A DNA stretch of 64,000 bases. Source: Flavobacterium sp. Root420 (lineage in GTDB: Bacteria > Bacteroidota > Bacteroidia > Flavobacteriales > Flavobacteriaceae). The notes beneath the pieces are model-generated. The model searched no databases and was not told the origin of the DNA. It saw only the letters and a list, made by a program, of their open reading frames with translations. The number at the start of each line of letters is the position of its first letter. Within the stretch, counting starts at the first letter, position 1. This document shows, in pieces, positions 42,272-50,904 of this stretch. The translations under genes were made by a program, and so were the position numbers. The stretch spans positions 62,001 through 126,000 of the forward strand of contig NZ_LMEF01000034.1 in assembly GCF_001427905.1 (NCBI RefSeq), given 5' to 3'.

Positions 42272-45200
42272 TTTGTATTAAAATATTCTTGAACCTTTTG
42301 ATTAAAATTCGAGCGCAAAGGTAGTGATTGTCTATTTAAAATCTCTACACTGTTTAAATATTCCAAAAGCGAACTTGGTAAAGCATTCGAGCGATTAAAA
42401 AATTCAGCTTTGTTTGTTTCCGATTGACGCTTCGTATCCTGACCTTGTTGCTGAACAGCATTGTTTAATTTTAATAATTCTTGTTGAATATTTAAAATCC
42501 TCTGTAGGTTTTCATTCTTAAAACCTTTATTCAAAAGTTGCTTTTCAGATTGTTTCATTTGATCAATCACAGATTTTCCCTGAGAATCCAAACCTTGTTT
42601 TGCTAATTCTTTTTGTAACGCTTCACGAAGTTTTACCTGCTCTTTATAGATTTCCATAATCGCCTCAGCATTTCCTTCTCCATCATTTCCATCTTTGCTT
42701 TCATTTCCTTTTCCTCCAGATTGATTTCCTTTTCCATCTTTACCCTGGCCAGATTTACCTTGACCTTCTTTTCCCTGACCTTCCTTTCCTTCTCCACTTT
42801 GTCCCTGTTGTCCTTCTCCTGGTTTATTTCCTTCCTTCATTCCCTGCTTCATTTTATCACCAAGGCCTTTTTGCTTTTGAATAATATCTGGCAATTGCAT
42901 TCCCTGACCATCTCCCGGTTTTGGTTTTCCAGACCCCGGTTTCGACATAGACATTTGCATGTTGTTTAATAAATCACTTAAAAAATCAGCTAATTTATTG
43001 GCAGACGATACAGCATATTGTTGATGCGAAACTCCTTTCGGAACCTGAACGTCTGTCAAAGATTCAATCGCTTTGTCAACATTATATTGTACGTTCCCAA
43101 TTTCCTTTGTTACATCTTCAGCTACTTTTGGATTTCTTAAGGACAATGCAAACAAACTATCGTCAACATGTTTGAACTGTTGTTTCAAATTCTGTTGTAC
43201 TTTAATGTTTTTGGTATAAGCAGAAGAACCTAATTTCATCGATTTAAATTGTTTCATCACATCTTCCTGAGATAAAGAATAAGCCAGAAGATTATCCAGA
43301 ACCTGACGAAGCATTGCAACATCTTCCTCTAATTGTTCCTGATCTCCACCTTCCATACTGGATTGCATTTGTTGTGCCATGCTCTTCATTTTTTGAGAGG
43401 CACTTTTTTGTTTTGGCTTAGCCGAAGAAGTATTCTTTTTAGCTAATTCTTCAGAAGCTTTTTGCAAATCAGAATTGACATCTTTTTCTTTTGAAGCATC
43501 AGAAGGAATATCCAACGGTGCTTTTAATGTTTTATTTTCTTCTTTTAAATCCTTCAAATCATCCTGAATCTTATCAAAAGATTTATTGATTTCATCTTGT
43601 TTATCTTTGGTGTTTTCACTGTCTTTATTCGAAAGCTTCTCTTGTTGTTCTGCTAACTTATTTAATTTTTCTGCAACCTGATCTGCTTTCTTCTCTACGT
43701 AAAAACGTTTTGTTAACTCAACTAATTGTTCTAAGTTGCGCGATTGGTTCTTACTGATCTGTTTGAATTTTTCCATCTTATCAAACAAATCTTCACTATT
43801 CAATTTATCGTTCAGGTTCTTTAGTTCCTCTAAAAGCTTTTGGTTTTTCTCCAAATCTTTCTCTGCATTATCCAAACGCTTTTGTAAATCTTCAGCCGTC
43901 TTGTCTTTCTTTTCGTCTTTGAATTTATCTAAATTCTGATTCATTTTCTCAGCGAACTGCTTCATCAATTCGTCTTGTTGCTTTTGACGTTTGATAAAAT
44001 CATTGATCTTTTGCTGATCTTTAAACTCTAAATTATCTTTTTCTTTTCCGGTATTTTGAATCTTATCCATTTCAGAAAATTGTTTATTCTGATTCTTCAA
44101 AGATTTCTCAAGACTATTGATATTCTGATTCTGTTGTTGCAATTCCATATCCTGAACTTCGTCAGTAGTAGAAACTCTGTCTGAAAAAACAGAAGACTTT
44201 GTACTCTTAAAATGATGAGGCGCATCATTGTCGAAAACCTCAAAATAGTATTCGTAAGACACTCCTTCTTCTACAGCCAAATTACTTGGAAAGTTAAAAA
44301 CGAATTGGTCAAATACTGCTTGCTTCACAGGAATGGTTCCACGCTTCGCTGTGTTTGGTTTGTTACGTTCGTAGTAAACAATCTGTAATTTCGACAAACC
44401 ATAATCATCGCCCAGTCTTCCCAAAACATAATTCTTATCTAACTTTAAACTGTCCGGTGCAGGCGAAACTGTGATCGTTGGATGCTGATCTTTGATAACA
44501 GACAGCTGATAATCCAGTTTTTCGTAGTTTTTAACCTTATTATTTGAAGTAAGAATTTGATATTCTGTATTTTTGCTGATATTTTTGGCCAATTTAAACT
44601 CGTTTTCAGCCTTACTAAATTTTAAAACTGCATTTTCATCCTTCCAAACAATCTCCTGAGTAGATTGTGTATTCATTTTCCAGGTTACCAAAGTTCCTTC
44701 CGGTACAATTGCATTTCCGGTTCCCTGGATAGTTTCTGATTTTTTTTTCAAATAAGATGGAAAATTCAACACCATTTCGAAGTTGGTAATTGACGGAACT
44801 GTAATCACTTTTAATTCATATTCATCTGATGAAACCGAATTTCCTTCAAAAGAAAATTGAACATTATCAACCGGTTTTTCAATCTTGAATTCAAATTTTC
44901 CTGGTTGAGATGATTCCATAAAATAACTTTCATCTCCAATATGAATCATGACATTCTCCGGAACTACCTTTCCAACTGATTCCATTTTGATAACGAAATC
45001 TTTGTTTTGTTCCGTTTGTAAATTGGAATTTAAAACCACAAATTTGAAAGGAGCCGGTGGTAAAAACGTAGCATTAAAATGTACTACTCTATTAAAGCTT
45101 TGCGAAATAATAGTGCTATATCCGGAAATATAAAATACTGCAAAAAGCAAAATAGGAATAAGAGCCAATGGCAAATATTTCTTATTCGCTTTAAAATTGA

Positions 45201-45639
45201 TCGCATTTCCAAATGGAATTGGTTGCAATGAATTCGCTTTTTGTTCAATTGAAGCCAACATTAATTCTGAACTTTCTGCTGAATTTTCAGAGGAAGACAA
45301 TTGCAAAAAGTTGGTTAGTTTATCACTTACTTCTGTAAAATGGTTTCCAATAATTTTGGAAGCTTCATTATAATCAATTCCTTTTTGAAGTTTGAACAAC
45401 TTGAAAATTGGAAACAAGATAAATCGGAACAAAAGGAAAACTTCTACGCCAATAAACATCCAAAATAAAACCGTTCTCCCTAGTGGTTTTAACCAAAGAA
45501 AATACTCAATAAAAAGCGTAAACAGAAAATACAATAATCCAAAACCAATAAAAAGAAGTCCTCCTTTTATCAATTCATTCGTGTAATATTTCTTTATAAA
45601 AGCTTCTAACTTTTGATATATAGCAGATGTCGTTTTCAA
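42268..45639 (-). CDS. DUF4175 family membrane protein with long coiled-coil and Gly/Lys-rich tail
   Basis: The 1,123-residue protein has two N-terminal transmembrane helices (about 25-75) and a third near 155-175. A beta-rich extracytoplasmic region follows (VPSITNFEMVLNFPSYLKKKSE; HPTITVSPAPDSLKL). Then come about 350 residues of K/E/Q/L heptads, strongly coiled-coil (LEKNQKLLEELKNLNDKL). A low-complexity GEGKEGQGKSGQGKDGKGN tract (about 930-990) precedes a helical C-terminus. This is the standard layout of the DUF4175 family of Bacteroidetes, whose function is unknown. The 4-nt overlap with ybeY implies coupled translation. Confidence 0.85.
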   Translation of the reverse strand: MKTTSAIYQKLEAFIKKYYTNELIKGGLLFIGFGLLYFLFTLFIEYFLWLKPLGRTVLFWMFIGVEVFLLFRFILFPIFKLFKLQKGIDYNEASKIIGNHFTEVSDKLTNFLQLSSSENSAESSELMLASIEQKANSLQPIPFGNAINFKANKKYLPLALIPILLFAVFYISGYSTIISQSFNRVVHFNATFLPPAPFKFVVLNSNLQTEQNKDFVIKMESVGKVVPENVMIHIGDESYFMESSQPGKFEFKIEKPVDNVQFSFEGNSVSSDEYELKVITVPSITNFEMVLNFPSYLKKKSETIQGTGNAIVPEGTLVTWKMNTQSTQEIVWKDENAVLKFSKAENEFKLAKNISKNTEYQILTSNNKVKNYEKLDYQLSVIKDQHPTITVSPAPDSLKLDKNYVLGRLGDDYGLSKLQIVYYERNKPNTAKRGTIPVKQAVFDQFVFNFPSNLAVEEGVSYEYYFEVFDNDAPHHFKSTKSSVFSDRVSTTDEVQDMELQQQNQNINSLEKSLKNQNKQFSEMDKIQNTGKEKDNLEFKDQQKINDFIKRQKQQDELMKQFAEKMNQNLDKFKDEKKDKTAEDLQKRLDNAEKDLEKNQKLLEELKNLNDKLNSEDLFDKMEKFKQISKNQSRNLEQLVELTKRFYVEKKADQVAEKLNKLAEQQEKLSNKDSENTKDKQDEINKSFDKIQDDLKDLKEENKTLKAPLDIPSDASKEKDVNSDLQKASEELAKKNTSSAKPKQKSASQKMKSMAQQMQSSMEGGDQEQLEEDVAMLRQVLDNLLAYSLSQEDVMKQFKSMKLGSSAYTKNIKVQQNLKQQFKHVDDSLFALSLRNPKVAEDVTKEIGNVQYNVDKAIESLTDVQVPKGVSHQQYAVSSANKLADFLSDLLNNMQMSMSKPGSGKPKPGDGQGMQLPDIIQKQKGLGDKMKQGMKEGNKPGEGQQGQSGEGKEGQGKEGQGKSGQGKDGKGNQSGGKGNESKDGNDGEGNAEAIMEIYKEQVKLREALQKELAKQGLDSQGKSVIDQMKQSEKQLLNKGFKNENLQRILNIQQELLKLNNAVQQQGQDTKRQSETNKAEFFNRSNALPSSLLEYLNSVEILNRQSLPLRSNFNQKVQEYFNTK

Positions 45640-45777
45640 AATAAAATCTCTTTTGATTATAACCCATAAAAGTACTAATTTTAATTAGATAATTCTCAAT
45701 GAGAAAATTAGTCAATTAAGCTACAAGCAAGGCATTATCTAATTAAAACTCATTTTCTAATTCTCTAATTAGAATTG

Positions 45778-45785
45778 TATCTTTG
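45778..45785 (+). promoter_or_regulatory. -7 promoter element of gltX (TATCTTTG)
   Basis: TATCTTTG lies 17 nt before the gltX ATG. No clear -33 TTG is seen; the upstream sequence is TAATTAGA-like repeats. Confidence 0.5.
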
Positions 45786-45802
45786 CATCAAAATTTAAAC
45801 AA

Positions 45803-47308
45803 ATGTCAAAGCAAGTTCGTGTGCGTTTTGCACCAAGTCCGACTGGACCATTACATATTGGCGGAGTTCGTACTGCCCTATTTAATTATTTATTTGCCAA
45901 AAAAAACAATGGTGTTTTTTACTTAAGAATTGAAGATACAGATCAGACTCGTTTTGTTCCCGGTGCTGAAGCCTATATTATGGAAGCATTGGAATGGTTG
46001 GGAATTGCTCCTGAAGAAACCGTTGGTAAAAATGAAAAATTTGGCCCGTACAGACAAAGCGATCGTAAAGATTTATATCAATCTTATGCTGATCAATTAA
46101 TCAATTCAGGATGGGCGTATTATGCTTTTGATACTCCGGAAGCTTTAGATGCACATAGAAAACAACACGAAGCAGAAGGAAAAACATTTATTTACAACCA
46201 TCATAATCGTGAAAAGTTAGATACATCTTTAGTGATTTCTGCTGACGAAGTTGCGAAAAGAATTGCTAATGGAGAACATTATGTTATCCGTTTTAAAACT
46301 CCGGTTGATGAAACTTTACATTTGAAAGATATCATTCGTGGTGATGTAAAATTTGAAACGAATCTTCTTGACGATAAAGTATTGTTTAAAAGTGACGGAA
46401 TGCCAACTTATCATTTGGCCAATATTGTTGATGATCATTTGATGGAAACTTCACACGTAATTCGTGGTGAAGAATGGTTGCCATCGATGCCATTGCACGT
46501 TTTATTATACAGAGCTTTTGGTTGGGATGCTCCGGAATTTGCTCATTTACCGTTGATTTTGAAACCGGTTGGAAACGGAAAATTATCCAAAAGAGATGGA
46601 GATAAATTAGGATTTCCTGTGTTTCCATTAGAATGGAAAACCGAAGAAGGTGTTTCATCTGGATACAGAGAGAAAGGATTTTTCCCGGAAGCAGTTATAA
46701 ACTTCCTTGCTTTATTAGGATGGAATGACGGAACTGATAAGGAGTTATTTTCTTTAGAAGAATTAGTTGAATCTTTTGACCTGAACCGAGTTCATAAATC
46801 GGGAGCGAAATTTGATCCGGAGAAAAACAAATGGTTCAATCATCAATATTTAATCAAACAAAATGATGCAGATTTAGCGAAAGACTTCACTCCTATTCTT
46901 ATTGAAAAAGGTGTTGATCTTTCCAAATATGATGTTACAAGAATCGTTTCTTTGATTAAGGAAAGAGCCCATTTCGTTTCTGAATTTTGGGATTTGACCG
47001 ATTTCTTTTTTCAGGCTCCAACATCTTATGATGAAAAGGCAAGCAAAAACTGGAACTCAGCAACTCCAGCTTTAATGCAGGAATTGATTTCGACTCTTGA
47101 ATATATTGATGGTTTTGATTCAACAAATATTGAAGCAATCGTAAAAGACTGGTTAACCAAAAATGAAATCGGAATGGGTAAAGTTATGCAGCCTTTCCGT
47201 TTGAGTTTGGTTGGCGCTTTGAAGGGTCCTCACCTATTTGACATTGTTGAAATCATTGGAAAAGAAGAAACTATTTCGAGAATTCAGAAAGCAATAAATA
47301 CTTTATAA
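45803..47308 (+). CDS. gltX: Glutamyl-tRNA synthetase
   Basis: A 501-residue class I synthetase. It has the HIGH motif PLHIGGVRTALFNYLFAK (residues 16 onward), the KMSKS-type KLSKR (about residues 260-264), and a C-terminal helical anticodon-binding domain. The insertion EALDAHRKQHEAEGKTFIYNHHNR is typical of Bacteroidetes. It charges tRNA-Glu. Whether it is discriminating for tRNA-Glu over tRNA-Gln cannot be read by eye; a separate glnS in this window implies it need not charge tRNA-Gln. A terminator follows. Confidence 0.96.
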   Translation: MSKQVRVRFAPSPTGPLHIGGVRTALFNYLFAKKNNGVFYLRIEDTDQTRFVPGAEAYIMEALEWLGIAPEETVGKNEKFGPYRQSDRKDLYQSYADQLINSGWAYYAFDTPEALDAHRKQHEAEGKTFIYNHHNREKLDTSLVISADEVAKRIANGEHYVIRFKTPVDETLHLKDIIRGDVKFETNLLDDKVLFKSDGMPTYHLANIVDDHLMETSHVIRGEEWLPSMPLHVLLYRAFGWDAPEFAHLPLILKPVGNGKLSKRDGDKLGFPVFPLEWKTEEGVSSGYREKGFFPEAVINFLALLGWNDGTDKELFSLEELVESFDLNRVHKSGAKFDPEKNKWFNHQYLIKQNDADLAKDFTPILIEKGVDLSKYDVTRIVSLIKERAHFVSEFWDLTDFFFQAPTSYDEKASKNWNSATPALMQELISTLEYIDGFDSTNIEAIVKDWLTKNEIGMGKVMQPFRLSLVGALKGPHLFDIVEIIGKEETISRIQKAINTL

Positions 47309-47329
47309 AAATAATTTATTTTAAAATCT

Positions 47330-47378
47330 CAAACGCTAAGAAACATCCATAAAATGTTCTTAGCGTTTTTTTAATGTT
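47330..47378 (+). terminator. Terminator of gltX
   Basis: AAACGCTAAG-AAACAT pairs with ATGTT-CTTAGCGTTT across a short loop, followed by a run of seven T residues. Confidence 0.85.
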
Positions 47379-47442
47379 TAAAAAATTGGAATTGGAAGAA
47401 TATTCGTAATTTACCCAATCATAAAAACTAAACTATATCACC

Positions 47443-48426
47443 ATGAACACAGCTTTAATTATCCTTTTAGTATTTGGATTCTTCATTTTTATGTCTTCCT
47501 TTTTTACCGTGAAACAACAATCGTCTGTTGTAATCGAAAGATTCGGTAAATTTTTGAGCGTTAGAAATTCAGGTTTACAACTTAAAATTCCGATTGTCGA
47601 CAGAATTGCCGGACGAGTAAATCTTAAAATTCAACAGTTAGATGTTATCATTGAGACCAAAACCAAAGACAACGTTTTTATCAAAATGAAAGTTTCCGTT
47701 CAGTTTAAAGTAATCCAGGAAAAAGTTTACGATGCTTTTTATAAGCTGGAATATCCACACGATCAGATTACGGCTTATGTATTTGATGTTGTACGTGCCG
47801 AGGTTCCTAAATTGAAATTAGATGATGTTTTTGAAAGAAAAGATGATATCGCAATTGCAGTAAAAAGAGAATTAAACGAAGCAATGACTACTTATGGATA
47901 TGATATTATCAATACTTTGGTAACCGATATTGATCCGGATATCCAGGTAAAAAATGCGATGAACAGAATCAACGCCGCCGATAGAGAAAAAACCGCTGCC
48001 GAATTTGAAGCTGAAAGTTCAAGAATCAGAATTGTTGCAAAAGCAAAAGCCGAGGCTGAAAGTAAACGTTTACAAGGACAAGGTATTGCAGATCAGCGTC
48101 GTGAAATTGCAAGAGGTTTAGTAGAAAGTGTTGAAGTTTTGAACAATGTTGGAATCAACTCTCAAGAAGCTTCTGCTCTAATCGTAGTTACGCAGCATTA
48201 TGATACTTTACAAGCAATTGGTGCAGATGCAAATTCGAATTTAATCTTACTTCCTAATTCTCCACAAGCCGGAAGTGATATGCTGAATAATATGGTTGCT
48301 TCTTTCACTGCCTCAAACCAGGTTGGTGAAATGATGAAAAAGCACAATAAAAAAGTGGAAAAACCAAAACCAATTCAGCCACAATCTGGTTATGAAGATG
48401 ACATTCAACCAGAAACAAAACAATAA
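47443..48426 (+). CDS. SPFH/Band 7 (stomatin-like) membrane protein
   Basis: The 327-residue protein has an N-terminal transmembrane helix (about residues 3-22, LIILLVFGFFIFMSSFF). The SPFH core starts at SVVIERFGKFLSVRNSGLQLKIPIVDRIAGRVNL, and a coiled-coil segment rich in AKAEAESKRLQGQGIADQRREIARG lies at about 195-225. The family forms ring or cage oligomers on membranes and scaffolds proteases such as FtsH; the closest named relatives are QmcA and stomatin. It stands alone, with a convergent gene after it. Specific partners are unknown. Confidence 0.9.
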   Translation: MNTALIILLVFGFFIFMSSFFTVKQQSSVVIERFGKFLSVRNSGLQLKIPIVDRIAGRVNLKIQQLDVIIETKTKDNVFIKMKVSVQFKVIQEKVYDAFYKLEYPHDQITAYVFDVVRAEVPKLKLDDVFERKDDIAIAVKRELNEAMTTYGYDIINTLVTDIDPDIQVKNAMNRINAADREKTAAEFEAESSRIRIVAKAKAEAESKRLQGQGIADQRREIARGLVESVEVLNNVGINSQEASALIVVTQHYDTLQAIGADANSNLILLPNSPQAGSDMLNNMVASFTASNQVGEMMKKHNKKVEKPKPIQPQSGYEDDIQPETKQ

Positions 48427-48434
48427 TATAAAAT

Positions 48435-48463
48435 AAAAAAGAGGCTTAATTGCCTCTTTTTTT
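48435..48463. terminator. Shared terminator of the SPFH gene and the convergent 84-aa gene
   Basis: AAAAAAGAGGC, loop TTAATT, GCCTCTTTTTTT. The loop contains the TAA stop codon of the minus-strand gene. Confidence 0.87.
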
Positions 48464-48700
48464 ATTTATAAACCAGCTGATAATATGTGGTAAAATGGAT
48501 TGTAAAATCTTAGGATAATTATTTGAAAAATAATCTTTATAAGAGGAAAAGAATCCATTAACAATTTTCTGCGGTGTGATTCCTTCTTTTGTTCTTTGAA
48601 AACTTAAAACTAATTTTTGATAATTAATCTCTTTTTCTAATTTCAGAATTTCCAAATCTCTTTCGATTTCTGCGTATGACGAGTATTTTTTCGGTTCCAT
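48446..48700 (-). CDS. Small protein of the YtxH/holin-like cluster, unknown function
   Basis: The 84-residue protein is acidic and helical at its N-terminus (SSYAEIERDLEILKLEKEINYQKLVLS) and more hydrophobic near the C-terminus (ILPHIISWFINKKRGN). This suggests peripheral membrane association. It starts 2 nt after the stop of the holin-like gene, so they are co-translated. Homologues occupy the same place next to YtxH and holin-like genes in many Flavobacteria; the function is unknown. Confidence 0.75.
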   Translation of the reverse strand: MEPKKYSSYAEIERDLEILKLEKEINYQKLVLSFQRTKEGITPQKIVNGFFSSYKDYFSNNYPKILQSILPHIISWFINKKRGN

Positions 48701-48702
48701 AA

Positions 48703-49053
48703 TTAGTCGTTGAAAAAGATTTCTGAGAATTTTTCTAAAATTGGACCTTCAACAAATTTATCTTTTATAAAGAAAAGCAAGATGGTAAAAACAAGATAAA
48801 TCCCTCCTACTGCCAAAAATCCAAGTGCTGTGCTTTCAAATAAAGAACCAAATGCATAAGCTGCTGCAAAAGAACCAAAAATCAAAACCATACTAAAACA
48901 CAATAAGATCAAAGTAAACTTAAAAATTAAAGTGGTTGATTTCATTGCAACCTTGAAACCCCAAAGTTTATAATAAGCCAAATGACTGTCCAGATAAACT
49001 TTCGCCTGATCCTGGATATTTTCGGTGTTTTCTTTTAATTCTTCAAAAGCCAT
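48703..49053 (-). CDS. Phage holin family-like membrane protein (DUF1469-type)
   Basis: The 116-residue protein has two transmembrane helices (about residues 43-66 and 74-97; TLIFKFTLILLCFSMVLIFGSFAAAYAFG and ALGFLAVGGIYLVFTILLFFIKDKF). An amphipathic N-terminus with a DSHLAYYKLWGFKVAMKS segment precedes them. This matches Phage_holin_3_6/DUF1469-type proteins, which in chromosomes are small envelope proteins and not lysis holins. It is placed between a YtxH gene (separately terminated) and the 84-aa gene. Confidence 0.8.
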   Translation of the reverse strand: MAFEELKENTENIQDQAKVYLDSHLAYYKLWGFKVAMKSTTLIFKFTLILLCFSMVLIFGSFAAAYAFGSLFESTALGFLAVGGIYLVFTILLFFIKDKFVEGPILEKFSEIFFND

Positions 49054-49070
49054 AGTGGTAGTTTGGATAA

Positions 49071-49117
49071 AAAAAGCACAAAACTTACTTAAAAATTAAG
49101 CAAGCTTTGCGCTTTTA
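49071..49117 (-). terminator. Terminator of the ytxH-like gene
   Basis: A long hairpin on the minus strand (AAAGCGCAAAGCTTGCTTAA pairing with the TTAAGTAAGTTTTGTGCTTT side) ends in seven T residues. It separates ytxH from the holin-like gene. Confidence 0.82.
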
Positions 49118-49127
49118 GGTATTAATA

Positions 49128-49454
49128 TTATTTCTGAAGTTTAGCGTTCTGTGCCTTTAAATCAGCCAATTTAGATTCTAAGAAAGTAATTACTTCTTCT
49201 GTTTTATGACTTACATTTGATAACAATTCATCAAAAGTTCCATCAAGACCCTGAGTAGCACTTGTAAACTTCTCACGCAATACTTCAGAACTAGCTGAAA
49301 TCGAATCCTTTAAATTATTAGATGCATCATCTAAACCTTCTTTAAGTTTAGCACGCGTTTTTGATCCTTTGTCCGGAGCAAATAAAATTCCGATCGCCGC
49401 TCCTATTGCAGCACCAGCTATAACAGCCGCAATTGCATTTGATTTATTTGACAT
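49128..49454 (-). CDS. YtxH domain-containing protein
   Basis: The 108-residue protein has an alanine/glycine-rich transmembrane segment (IAAVIAGAAIGAAIGILFAPDKGSKTRAKL, residues 8-37), the YtxH signature. A charged amphipathic helix with apolipoprotein-like heptads follows. Members are stress-related membrane proteins with unclear activity. Its position beside the holin-like gene and the 84-aa gene suggests a common envelope role. Confidence 0.88.
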   Translation of the reverse strand: MSNKSNAIAAVIAGAAIGAAIGILFAPDKGSKTRAKLKEGLDDASNNLKDSISASSEVLREKFTSATQGLDGTFDELLSNVSHKTEEVITFLESKLADLKAQNAKLQK

Positions 49455-49547
49455 GATAGTTTTTATTTTAAATGATGAATAAAGATACTTCTTTTTTAAA
49501 TTATAAAATATTGGTTAAAAGATATTTACAAATATTTAACAATACAA

Positions 49548-50024
49548 TTAATACACGTAAGCAACTGCTTCATATTTGCCGTCATTTTCAACTATGCTTA
49601 CAAACGGATAACCCTTTGAAGCTGAATGCATTTTGATTCTCATAGCTGTATGATTTTGGTTTGCCATTGGCGGTTCACCTTTTGTCTTCGTCGATATTCC
49701 CGTAAAATTAGCTGCTTGTTTTAAACCTATTGTCTTTTCCTGAGGTAAAACGGTTACCAATTTATAATCCGATTTTGAATCAACTATAACTTTATCAGAT
49801 ACTTTTTGAGTTTGATTCGTTTGCTTATTGGTAATTTTTGAAACAGCGTACTTCGTAATTTTATGTTCTTCGAAACTTCCATTTAGAGAATAATGAATTA
49901 AATCATTTTCATGTTTGATAAAATTAACATCCAATTCTTCTCCATTGTGTTTTGAAATTTGATGTGTTTGAGAAATTGCAATGTTTGCAAATAAAATAGC
50001 CAGAGTAAAAAATACATTTTTCAT
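49548..50024 (-). CDS. Small secreted protein of unknown function
   Basis: The 158-residue product has a signal peptide (MKNVFFTLAILFANIAIS, then QTHQIS). The body has beta-strand segments (EELDVNFIKHENDLIHYSLNGSFEEHKITKYAVSKI) and a C-terminal VSIVENDGKYEAVAYVY. No recognised domain. It lies downstream of the AT-rich duplicated region at 50.3-50.9 kb, on the minus strand. Confidence 0.6.
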   Translation of the reverse strand: MKNVFFTLAILFANIAISQTHQISKHNGEELDVNFIKHENDLIHYSLNGSFEEHKITKYAVSKITNKQTNQTQKVSDKVIVDSKSDYKLVTVLPQEKTIGLKQAANFTGISTKTKGEPPMANQNHTAMRIKMHSASKGYPFVSIVENDGKYEAVAYVY

Positions 50025-50857
50025 GATAATTAAATTTAAGGATTAGAAATTTCTTTGATCAAAAATGAAAATCAAAATTTATAAATCACAAAACCAATTT
50101 CATGAAATTTGAAAATTATGAAATACTTTGAAAAACTACTTTTACTGAAGAATTATCAAAACATCAACACAATTAGAATTGACCATAAAACCAATTTTCG
50201 GAATTCAGATTTAGAATAAAATATAAAAACAAAAATTAATTTTTGAATTTTAGAAAAACTCAGCTTCGATTCTTCCTAAGTGTCATTTTTAAAATTAAAA
50301 AATTTCAGGTTTGACCTTTGGATAAAAATAGCAACTTTATAAACAATTGTATGTTAATAACCCGTTAAACTCACAAAAACGATGTCTAAAACATAAATAA
50401 AGCTTAAAAATCAACAATTATTCAAAAGATGAGTTAAGAGATAGAAGAAGTAAAAACACGTCTTAAAATTAAAATATGAAAGTCATTTTTAGTTTATAAT
50501 ATCTATTAAAAATTAAATTATAATAGATTCTATATATAATAATCAAAAACATTTAAATTTTATTACTAATCATTAAAATTGATTTTGTAAATTTTATTCT
50601 CTATTTGAAGAAAATCCACTCATTTTTTTTTAAAGTAGATTCCAAACGGCTACTTTATAAACATTCCGTTGTTAATAAGCTCTAAAGACGGCTAAAATAA
50701 GACCTAAACCTAAAATAAAGCGTAAATTTTAAGTATTTTCTGAAAGATGAATTCTGTGTAGGAAGAAGTAAAAAAATCGTTTAAAATCAATTTATGAGCG
50801 TCACTTTTAATATAAAATATTTATAAAAATAAAATTTTCCATAGAAAATACAAATAA
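50025..50857. other. Long AT-rich gap upstream of a secreted gene, with a diverged tandem repeat
   Basis: No ORF above about 60 codons, tRNA or known element is visible. The main structure is two diverged copies of a 318-bp unit, described separately. Near 50,262-50,290 the sequence TCTTCCTAAGTGTCATTTTT may be part of a third, partial copy. Confidence 0.5.
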
Positions 50858-50870
50858 TAAAAAAAGCGCT
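50334..50870. repeat. Two diverged tandem copies of a 318-bp non-coding unit
   Basis: Landmarks recur at an exact 318-bp offset: ACTTTATAAACA (50334 and 50652), GTTAATAA shortly after each, then GAAGAAGTAAAAA (50444 and 50762). GTCATTTTTAGTTTATAATAT and GTCACTTTTAATATAAAATAT follow, each near a TAAAA run. The copies have drifted substantially and carry no conserved reading frame. Conservation of spacing over the full unit suggests retained function, or a fairly recent duplication followed by AT drift. Confidence 0.65.
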
Positions 50871-50886
50871 TATAAAAAGCGCTTTT
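50858..50886 (-). terminator. Terminator of glnS
   Basis: AAAAGCGCTT, loop ATAAA, AAGCGCTTTT, followed on the minus strand by T-rich sequence, 19 bp after the glnS stop. Confidence 0.85.
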
Positions 50887-50904
50887 CAATAGGTTATAAT
50901 GATA

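Noticed and set aside
48703..49053. Holin of a prophage
   Set aside because: The holin-like gene lies in a small YtxH cluster typical of flavobacterial chromosomes, with no lysin or phage genes around it.
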